Below are positions 12,446 through 17,618 of a stretch of DNA of 17,618 nt, one piece after another. The DNA lies in the NCBI GenBank assembly GCA_937907435.1, contig CALCIA010000122.1, positions 1 to 17,618 of the forward strand, given 5' to 3'. The DNA is from an uncultured Actinomycetes bacterium. GTDB lineage: Bacteria; Actinomycetota; Thermoleophilia; Solirubrobacterales; 70-9. Below the pieces are notes generated by a model. It saw nothing but the letters and a program-made list of their open reading frames with translations, was not told the DNA's origin and ran no database searches. Positions within the stretch are counted from its first letter, which is position 1. The number at the start of each line of letters is the position of its first letter. A program made the translations under genes and the position numbers.

Positions 12446-13399
12446 CTACGCCGGTTGCGGGCGGGCGAGGCGGGAGATCCGCTCGCGGAGCAGGCGGCGG
12501 AAGCGCTCGGGGTCGGCGTCGACGGCGACCTCGAGCGGCCGCGGCGGCTCGCCCGCCCAGGTGACGGTCGTGGCGCCGCGGTTCGGGCCGGTCGTGGTGT
12601 CGACCTCGACCGCCGCCGCGGTCCGCAGCCGGACGCTCTCCGGCTCGAGCAGGCCGGTGACGACCAGCGCGTCGTGAAGCGGCCAGCCCGTCCCGGTCAC
12701 CTGGTCGTCGTAGCCGAGGATCATCTCCGCCAGCGAGGCGCCGGCCGGCGACCAGCTCGCCAATTCCAGCCGCTGGGACTCGTCGAGCGCCGCCCTGCGG
12801 GTCGCCGCGAGGGGGAAGAGGCGGGTCGGCAGGTCACCCTCGCTCAGCACCCGGTAGGCGGCCTCGGGGTCGGCCCAGACGTTGAACTCGGCCACCGGGG
12901 TGACGTTGCCGACGTCGATCGTCGCGCTCATCGTGGCGAGCAGGCCGATCCGGTCGGCGAGGTCCGGCCGCATCGCCAGCAGCAGCGCCAGGTTGGTGAG
13001 CGGCGCCAGCGCGATCACCGTGATCTCGCCCGGCGCGGCCGGCTCGAGCACGCGCTCGAAGGCCGCGATCGCGGGCTCCGCCGGACGCGCCGCCGCCACC
13101 GCCGGCAGCTCGACCCCGCCGAGGCCGTTGACGCCGTGGATCTGGGCGTAGGGCGGGTTGGCGCGGACGAGCGGGCGGGCGGCGCCGGGGCAGACCGGGA
13201 CCTCGCCGCGGCCGAAGGCGTGCAGGGCGCGGCGCGCGTTCTCGGTCGCGAGCTCGACCGGGACGTTGCCGCAGACCGTGGTGACGGCGCGGAGGTCGAA
13301 CTCGGGGCTGACGGCGAGCAGGGCGAGGGCCAGCGCGTCGTCGATGCCAGGGTCGCAGTCGACGACCACCGGGATCGTTCCCGCGTCAACACCGCTCAT
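12446..13399 (-). CDS. Inosine-uridine preferring nucleoside hydrolase family protein
   Basis: The 317-residue product carries the nucleoside hydrolase signature V-V-V-D-C-D-P-G-I-D-D-A-L-A (11-24), whose Asp14, Asp16, Asp20 and Asp21 region binds Ca2+ and ribose. T-T-V-C-G-N-V (40-46) contains ribose-contacting residues. A-L-A-P-L-T-N-L-A (130-138), G-N-V-T-P-V-A-E-F-N-V-W-A-D-P-E-A (164-180) and the late H-D-A-L (242-245) complete the site. It would hydrolyse a ribonucleoside to ribose and a free base in the cytoplasm; base preference is not evident. ATG 13399 is chosen because the motif begins ten residues later and the longer open frame upstream does not resemble the family. No strong ribosome site is seen. 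It is divergent from the operon that ends in LacI and ribokinase genes, which would use the released ribose. Confidence 0.92.
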   Translation of the reverse strand: MSGVDAGTIPVVVDCDPGIDDALALALLAVSPEFDLRAVTTVCGNVPVELATENARRALHAFGRGEVPVCPGAARPLVRANPPYAQIHGVNGLGGVELPAVAAARPAEPAIAAFERVLEPAAPGEITVIALAPLTNLALLLAMRPDLADRIGLLATMSATIDVGNVTPVAEFNVWADPEAAYRVLSEGDLPTRLFPLAATRRAALDESQRLELASWSPAGASLAEMILGYDDQVTGTGWPLHDALVVTGLLEPESVRLRTAAAVEVDTTTGPNRGATTVTWAGEPPRPLEVAVDADPERFRRLLRERISRLARPQPA

Positions 13400-13560
13400 C
13401 GGTTCGTACCCGTGACTTGCGCATTGACCAAGTTCTCCAATCGCTGTACGGTGAAAACGAATATGCTCCCTGTAGAACTCTAATTGAGGCGATCCTAGCC
13501 CACATTTACAGAACCGTTTCGACCAGCCGCTTGGCGGCAATCGACCAGAGCGAGGACACG
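13400..13560. promoter_or_regulatory. Divergent control region of the nucleoside/ribose locus
   Basis: For the plus operon, TTGACC (13424-13429) and TACGGT (13447-13452) are 17 bases apart and form a reasonable promoter. Two imperfect dyads with the central CG typical of LacI-family operators lie on either side: GGTTCGTACC (13401-13410), touching the nucleoside hydrolase start, and GAACCGTTTC (13511-13520), about 50 bases downstream of the promoter. Each is symmetric at eight of ten positions. The LacI gene of the same locus is the natural candidate regulator. Confidence 0.45.
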
Positions 13561-14019
13561 TTGCCCGACCACGATCCCAAAGCCAAGAACGCCATGAGGT
13601 ACCCGAAAGTGATCGACGAGACGGAGATCGACGCCCTGCCGCGGCTCGAATTCAACACGGGGATCGACACCGCGATCTTCGTCTCGCGCGAGCGCGACGA
13701 CGCCCGTTACTTCCGGCACGGCTACTGCTACATGGAGCCCGATCACGGCGATTACCACTGGAACCAGAGCAACTTCGACGAGTCGCACTTCTGTCTCGAA
13801 GGGCGGATCAAGCTGCGGGTGGAGGACGCCGCCGGCCGCCAGATCGTGCTCGAAGCGAAGCAGGGCGAGCACATCTTCCTGCCGGCGGGCTACAAGTACA
13901 CGCTCGAAGCGACCGGGGTCAAATCCAAGTTCTTCTGGACCAGCGGCCCGTCGCCGCGGGTCGGCCTCGCCGACGCGAAGGAATATTCCGACAAGCTCAC
14001 CGCACTGAGGGGAGAGTGA
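13561..14019 (+). CDS. Small cupin-domain protein (EutQ-like)
   Basis: The product is a single-domain cupin. D-H-G-D-Y-H-W (61-67) and F-D-E-S-H-F-C-L-E-G (72-81) give the first cupin motif with two His and a Glu that could hold a metal. Q-G-E-H-I-F-L-P-A-G-Y (101-111) gives the second motif with another His. Such proteins are often isomerases, epimerases or ligand-binding accessory proteins of sugar catabolism; EutQ-type cupins are the nearest match I recognise. The start is uncertain. TTG 13561 has GAGGA (13552-13556) upstream and gives 152 residues; ATG 13594 has no ribosome site and gives 141. The frame is open back to 13417, but that part covers the promoter. It is the first gene of the operon, one base before the PPOX gene. 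Its role in nucleoside use is unknown. Confidence 0.75.
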   Translation: MPDHDPKAKNAMRYPKVIDETEIDALPRLEFNTGIDTAIFVSRERDDARYFRHGYCYMEPDHGDYHWNQSNFDESHFCLEGRIKLRVEDAAGRQIVLEAKQGEHIFLPAGYKYTLEATGVKSKFFWTSGPSPRVGLADAKEYSDKLTALRGE

Positions 14020-14020
14020 C

Positions 14021-14557
14021 ATGGCCGACGTCAAGCCGGTGACCGCCAGCACCTTCGCGCCGTTGCGCGGCGCCAAGCGCTGGGAGTTCCTGGAGCGGGC
14101 GAAGACGATCCGCTTCGCCACCGCCAACGAGGACGGCTCGATCTACCTCTCGCCGCTCTGGCTGGTGGTCCACGAACGGCGGATCTTCATCCCGGTGGAC
14201 GCCGCCTCCAAACACGGCGCCAACTTCGAGGCCGGCCGGCCGCTCGCCGCCTTGGTCGACGGCGGCGACGAGTACGCCACCGTCCACGGGGTACGCATCC
14301 ACGGCACGATGGAGGTGACCGACGACGACGCCCTGTTCGACCAGCTGCAGGAGCTGGTGCGGCAGAAGTACTTCTACAAGAACCATCCCTACGCGGACGC
14401 CTACTTCGAATTCGGCGAGTTCGCCGGCCGGCGCTACTTCGAGCTGGTGCCGGAGAAGATGATCGGCTGGGACATGCGGGAGCTGGCCGAGGTCCCCGCC
14501 AACGAGGCGCGGGTCCTGCCCGACCATGTCGGCGACCGCCTGCTGGAGAACGCCTGA
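14021..14557 (+). CDS. Pyridoxamine 5'-phosphate oxidase (PPOX) family flavin-binding protein
   Basis: The 178-residue product has the split-barrel fold of the PPOX/FMN-binding superfamily. R-F-A-T-A-N-E-D-G-S-I-Y-L-S-P-L-W (31-47) is the first strand pair. R-R-I-F-I-P-V-D-A-A-S-K-H (53-65) is the phosphate-binding region. L-A-A-L-V-D-G-G-D (75-83) and V-R-I-H-G-T-M-E-V (91-99) are the later strands. Members bind FMN, heme or F420 and serve as oxidases or reductases of unknown substrates. The start is one base after the cupin stop, with GGGGAGAG (14009-14016) before it, and the stop overlaps the next start by one base. It is therefore a tightly coupled middle cistron, although I know of no established role for such a protein in nucleoside breakdown. 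Family call good; cofactor and reaction unknown. Confidence 0.82.
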   Translation: MADVKPVTASTFAPLRGAKRWEFLERAKTIRFATANEDGSIYLSPLWLVVHERRIFIPVDAASKHGANFEAGRPLAALVDGGDEYATVHGVRIHGTMEVTDDDALFDQLQELVRQKYFYKNHPYADAYFEFGEFAGRRYFELVPEKMIGWDMRELAEVPANEARVLPDHVGDRLLENA

Positions 14558-15342
14558 TGGCCGGCGCGAACGGCAGCCACGGGGCGAAGGTCCTGGTCGC
14601 GGGCGAGTCGTGGATCAAGCACACCGTCCACATGAAGGGGTTCGACCACTTCCACTCGACCGAGTACGAGGAGGGCGGCACCGTCTTCATCGAATCGCTG
14701 AAGCGGGCCGGGATCGAGGTCGACTACGTGCGGGCGCACGAGATCTCGGGGCGCTTCCCGCGCGATCGCGAGGCGCTGGCGGAGTACGACGCGGTGATCA
14801 TCTCCGACGTCGGCGCCAACTCGTTCCTGCTCAGCGACGAGACGTTCCTGCGCTCGGAAGTCACCACCAACCGGCTGGCCGAGATCGCCGCCTATGTGGA
14901 GTCGGGCGGCGGCCTGGTGATGGTCGGCGGTTATCTCTCCTTCACCGGGATCGACGGCCGCGCGCGGTACGCCGAGAGCCCGCTGGCGGAGGTGCTGCCG
15001 GTGGAGATGCTCGACCACGACGACCGGGTCGAGGTGCCGCAGGGCGTCGCCCCGGAGGTCGCCGCGGCCGGCCACCCGGCGCTCGGCCGCGTCGCCGACG
15101 AGTGGCCGCGCCTGCTCGGGTACAACCGCCTGCGGGCGAAGGAGGACGCGACCGTCGTCGCCACCGTCGGCGAGGATCCCCTGCTCGTCGTCTCCGAGTT
15201 CGGTCGCGGCCGGACCGCCGCGTTCGCCTCCGATTGCGCGCCGCACTGGGCGCCTCCGGAGTTCGTAGAGTGGCCTGAATACGCCGAGCTCTGGTCGTCG
15301 ATCATCCTCTGGGCCGGCGGGAGAGTCACCGCGGACGTGTAG
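14557..15342 (+). CDS. Class I glutamine amidotransferase-like protein (GATase1-like/DUF1355)
   Basis: The 261-residue product has a flavodoxin-like GATase core. K-V-L-V-A-G-E-S-W (11-19) is the first strand. G-F-D-H-F-H-S-T-E-Y-E-E-G-G (28-41) is a block typical of the DUF1355-type putative amidotransferases. Y-D-A-V-I-I-S-D-V-G-A-N (77-88) follows. G-G-G-L-V-M-V-G-G-Y-L-S-F-T-G (near 114-128) occupies the place of the nucleophile elbow. The elbow has Y-L-S rather than the G-x-C-x-G of true glutaminases, so ammonia transfer from glutamine is unlikely, and the protein may be a hydrolase or binding protein of the ThuA/GATase-like kind. It overlaps the PPOX gene by one base (TGATG) and is followed by the LacI gene after ten bases. 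In such sugar loci these proteins occur repeatedly without an assigned step. Confidence 0.78.
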   Translation: MAGANGSHGAKVLVAGESWIKHTVHMKGFDHFHSTEYEEGGTVFIESLKRAGIEVDYVRAHEISGRFPRDREALAEYDAVIISDVGANSFLLSDETFLRSEVTTNRLAEIAAYVESGGGLVMVGGYLSFTGIDGRARYAESPLAEVLPVEMLDHDDRVEVPQGVAPEVAAAGHPALGRVADEWPRLLGYNRLRAKEDATVVATVGEDPLLVVSEFGRGRTAAFASDCAPHWAPPEFVEWPEYAELWSSIILWAGGRVTADV

Positions 15343-15352
15343 GGGGCAGTAG

Positions 15353-16381
15353 ATGGCGAAGCAGCGCCGACCAACGATGAAAGACGTTGCCGCCCACGCG
15401 GGCGTGTCGCTGAGCACGGTCAGTTACGTCCTCAACGACTCCGGCCCGGTCGCCAGCGACCGGCGCGCCCGCGTGCTCGACGCGATCCGGATCCTCAACT
15501 ACACCCCGAACGAGTCGGCGCGCAGCCTCAAGCGGCGCTCCGCCTCGACGATCGGCCTGATCGTCCCCGACCTCGCCAACCAGTACTTCGCGCTGGTCGC
15601 CGAGGGGGTCGAGCGGGAAGCGTCGGAGCGGGGCGTCTTGGTCGTCCTCTGCGTGCCCCAGGCGACCGGCAAAAGCGACGACTTCTACGCCCAGCTGCTG
15701 CGCAGCCAGCGCCTCGACGGCGTCGTCTACCTCTCCGCGACCGGCACGCTGCCGTCGCTGATCCTGGAGCTGACCCGCTCCGGGGCGGTGGTCCTGGTCG
15801 ACGAGCAGATGCCCGGCTTCAAACTGCCCGCGGTGGTTGCCGACAACCGGCGCGGCGCGCGCGAGATCGCCCAGCACGTGATCGGCGCGGGGCACCAGCG
15901 GATCGCGCTGATCGGCGGCCCGGCGCCGCTCTGGAGCGCCGACCAGCGCCTGGCCGGGTACCGCGAGGCGCTTGCCGCGGCGGGCCACAACCCCGACGAG
16001 GTGCCGTTCTTCGGCGGCGACTATCGGCAGCGCTCCGGCTATGAGCTGGCGGCGAAGGCGCTTGACGTGGCGCCCGCCGAGCGTCCCACGGCGCTGATCT
16101 GCGCCAACGACCTGATGGCGTTCGGCGCACTGGAGTACTGCCGGGAGCAGGGGATCCAGGTGCCCGCGGACCTGACGATCGTCGGCTTCGACGACGTCCC
16201 GACGGCCTCGCTGGTGACGCCGCGGCTGACCACGATCCGGCAGCCGGCGACCGACCTCGGCGCCGCCGCTGCCCGCCTTCTCTTCGCTCTGATCGCCGAC
16301 GAGGAGGAGGCGACTCCGCCGATGCCCTTCCCGACCACATTGATGGAACGGGAGTCGGTGGGGCCGCCGGCGCCGCGGTGA
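15353..16381 (+). CDS. LacI-family transcriptional regulator of the nucleoside/ribose locus
   Basis: The 342-residue protein has the LacI layout. M-K-D-V-A-A-H-A-G-V-S-L-S-T-V-S-Y-V-L-N (9-28) is the helix-turn-helix. The hinge helix is near N-E-S-A-R-S-L-K-R (53-61). A periplasmic-binding-protein-like sensor starts at T-I-G-L-I-V-P-D-L-A-N-Q-Y-F (66-79). C-A-N-D-L-M-A-F-G-A-L (near 249-260) and V-G-F-D-D-V-P (near 279-285) are normal late motifs of the effector domain. It should repress the operon and the divergent nucleoside hydrolase gene, and be released by ribose or a nucleoside. Candidate operators with a central CG lie at 13401-13410 and 13511-13520. ATG 15353 is preceded by AGGGGGC (15342-15348). 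The stop overlaps the ribokinase start by four bases, so regulator and kinase are coupled. The effector is inferred from the neighbours. Confidence 0.93.
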   Translation: MAKQRRPTMKDVAAHAGVSLSTVSYVLNDSGPVASDRRARVLDAIRILNYTPNESARSLKRRSASTIGLIVPDLANQYFALVAEGVEREASERGVLVVLCVPQATGKSDDFYAQLLRSQRLDGVVYLSATGTLPSLILELTRSGAVVLVDEQMPGFKLPAVVADNRRGAREIAQHVIGAGHQRIALIGGPAPLWSADQRLAGYREALAAAGHNPDEVPFFGGDYRQRSGYELAAKALDVAPAERPTALICANDLMAFGALEYCREQGIQVPADLTIVGFDDVPTASLVTPRLTTIRQPATDLGAAAARLLFALIADEEEATPPMPFPTTLMERESVGPPAPR

Positions 16382-17541
16382 GCGCTCGGGCCCAGGGCCT
16401 GGCGGTGGTCGGCGCGATCAACGTCGACCTGGTGGTCAGCAGCGAGCGGCTGCCGCGGGCCGGGGAGACGGTGGTCGGCGAGGGGCCGCGGAGCTTCGGC
16501 GGCGGCAAGGGCGCGAACGCGGCGGTGGCGGCGGCACGGGCCGGGGCGGAGGTCGTCCTGGTCGGCGCGGTCGGCGACGACCCGACCGGTGCCGAGACGC
16601 TCGACCTGCTCCGCGCCGACGGGGTCGACGTCGCCGGCGTCGCGCGCCTGGAGGGAGAGCCGACCGGCGTCGCGCTGATCGTCGTCGATGCTGTCGGAGA
16701 GAACCAGATCGCGGTTGGGGCGGGCGCCAACGGGGCGCTCGACGCGGCCGCGGTGCGGGCGGCCCTCGAGCCGCGCGTCGCCGAGCTCGGCTGCGTCCTC
16801 GTCTCGACCGAGATCCCCGACGACGCGGTGCTCGCCGCGGTCGACGTCGCCACGGCCGCCGGCCTGCCCTGCGTCCTCAACCCGGCGCCGCCGACCCCCG
16901 CGGTCGAGCGCTCCGTTCCTCGCGGCGCGATCCTGACCCCGAACGCGGGCGAGCTGCGGGACTTGTTGGCGCGACTGAGGGATGACGGCGGGACGGGGGA
17001 CGCCGTCGACCATGCGACCGGTTCGGCGCGGCTGGGCGGCGCTGGCGCGTCGGGGGACCTGGCGGCCGGTGCGGAGGGCCACGCGCGGCCAGGTGGCGCC
17101 GGCAAGCCGGGCAACGCAGCGGGCGCTGCGAGCGATCCTGCGCGGCCGGGCGACCCCGGCGGTCGAGACGGCCTGGCGGCCGGTGCGGACAGCCACGCGC
17201 GGTATGGCGACGCGGCCGGGTCCGGTGACCTCGCGGCCGCTGCCCGCAATCTCGCGAGCCGGAGCGGCGCCCCGGTGATCGTCACCCGGGGCGGCGACGG
17301 CGTTCTCGTCGCGGACGGGGAGGAGACCTTCGAGCTGCCCGCCCCGGCCGCCACCGTGGTCGACACCACCGGCGCCGGCGACACCTTCAACGGCGTCCTC
17401 GCCACCCGCCTCGCCGCCGGCGACGACCTCCGCCGCGCGGTGGAGCTTGCCGTGGCCGCCGCCTCGATCTCGGTCGGCAAACAGGGCGCCCGCGAGGGGA
17501 TGCCGACCAGCGAGGAGATCGAGGCCGCGGTTTTGGTCTGA
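16378..17541 (+). CDS. rbsK: Ribokinase with a tandem-repeat insertion
   Basis: G-A-I-N-V-D-L-V-V (12-20), F-G-G-G-K-G-A-N-A-A-V-A-A-A-R-A-G (40-56) with the G-G-K-G-A-N sugar loop, T-P-N-A-G-E (187-192, the N-x-x-E site) and V-D-T-T-G-A-G-D-T-F-N-G (328-339) with catalytic Asp335 identify a ribokinase. It makes ribose-5-phosphate from ribose and ATP. Typical ribokinases have about 300-310 residues; this one has 387. The surplus lies in residues about 200-283, a Gly/Ala-rich stretch made of four degenerate 19-residue repeats between the helix after N-A-G-E and the strand P-V-I-V-T-R-G-G-D-G-V-L. The following native helix (D-L-A-A-A-A-R-N-L-A) looks like a fifth, parental unit. The frame is intact, so an enlarged enzyme is likely made. 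GTG 16378 overlaps the LacI stop by four bases. The 77 bases after the stop show no terminator. Confidence 0.92.
   Translation: MSARAQGLAVVGAINVDLVVSSERLPRAGETVVGEGPRSFGGGKGANAAVAAARAGAEVVLVGAVGDDPTGAETLDLLRADGVDVAGVARLEGEPTGVALIVVDAVGENQIAVGAGANGALDAAAVRAALEPRVAELGCVLVSTEIPDDAVLAAVDVATAAGLPCVLNPAPPTPAVERSVPRGAILTPNAGELRDLLARLRDDGGTGDAVDHATGSARLGGAGASGDLAAGAEGHARPGGAGKPGNAAGAASDPARPGDPGGRDGLAAGADSHARYGDAAGSGDLAAAARNLASRSGAPVIVTRGGDGVLVADGEETFELPAPAATVVDTTGAGDTFNGVLATRLAAGDDLRRAVELAVAAASISVGKQGAREGMPTSEEIEAAVLV
16999..17226 (+). repeat. Four tandem 57-base repeats inside the ribokinase gene
   Basis: Units run 16999-17055, 17056-17112, 17113-17169 and 17170-17226, with a partial fifth from 17227. 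Units 2 and 4 share the 18-base string CCTGGCGGCCGGTGCGGA (17058-17075 and 17172-17189, exactly 114 bases apart) and then CCACGCGCGG. Unit 2 encodes DLAAGAEGHARPGGAGKPG. Ala-Arg at positions 10-11 and Gly at position 13 are kept in all four units. Confidence 0.8.
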
Positions 17542-17618
17542 GCGGTTGGTTTTGGGGCTGGTAGGGGGACGGGGCGGGGCTCGGAGCGCTTGCGGCCGTC
17601 CGAGGTGGCGGGTGCGGG

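Noticed and set aside
13400..13540. Longer nucleoside hydrolase start on the minus strand
   Set aside because: The extra 47 residues do not match the family, whose signature begins ten residues after ATG 13399, and they overlap the divergent promoter.
13417..13560. Longer cupin protein starting at TTG 13417
   Set aside because: This start lies upstream of the -35/-10 pair and adds sequence unrelated to cupins. TTG 13561 has a ribosome site.

Overview
The window is about 17.6 kb of very GC-rich DNA with tightly packed genes, many GTG starts and 1- or 4-base stop/start overlaps. Gene content (a CE1758/CE1759-type luciferase-like monooxygenase and FMN reductase pair, a DHA2 exporter, GabD1-like aldehyde dehydrogenase, LacI/ribokinase cluster) suggests a high-GC actinobacterium. 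A Thermoleophilia/Solirubrobacterales-like origin is my inference and is not proven here. There is no rRNA, tRNA, CRISPR array, integrase or transposase.

Layout. (1) 1-2124: a 5'-truncated flavin monooxygenase, a MarR regulator and the partner FMN reductase in one overlapping operon. (2) 2218-2948: a toxin-antitoxin remnant, in which the RelE/ParE-like toxin has no usable start and an intact XRE antitoxin follows. (3) 2937-3967 (minus): two uncharacterised multi-pass membrane proteins in an overlapping pair, divergent from (4) 4137-6082, a 14-TM DHA2 drug exporter overlapping its own MarR regulator. The divergent gap holds a perfect CRP/GlxR-type site. (5) 6197-8074: an alpha/beta hydrolase and a PfkB-family sugar kinase; the kinase gene carries a long palindrome inside its reading frame. 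(6) 8075-8487: a gene-free stretch packed with four hairpins, two of them copies of one element, then a GNAT acetyltransferase (minus). (7) 9294-10805: an Amt/Rh-fold membrane protein that appears to have lost both pore histidines, with its own promoter-like region and terminator. (8) 10957-12324: an aldehyde dehydrogenase behind a perfect 20-bp palindrome, separated from the convergent next gene by a perfect 17-bp hairpin. (9) 12446-17541: a divergent nucleoside/ribose catabolism locus, with nucleoside hydrolase (minus) against a plus-strand operon of cupin, PPOX-type flavin protein, GATase-like protein, LacI regulator and ribokinase. The ribokinase is enlarged by a 57-bp tandem repeat.

How the genes work together. 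The first block is a two-component flavin monooxygenase under local MarR control. The exporter/MarR block is a typical drug- or metabolite-responsive efflux unit. In the last block the nucleoside hydrolase would release ribose (or a similar sugar) that the ribokinase phosphorylates, under the LacI regulator. The three small proteins in between have no assigned step and are the best candidates for an undescribed side of the pathway. The most unusual signals are the in-frame palindrome in the PfkB kinase, the tandem-repeat expansion at the equivalent position of the ribokinase, the palindrome cluster at 8.1-8.4 kb, and the Amt-like protein without its twin histidines.
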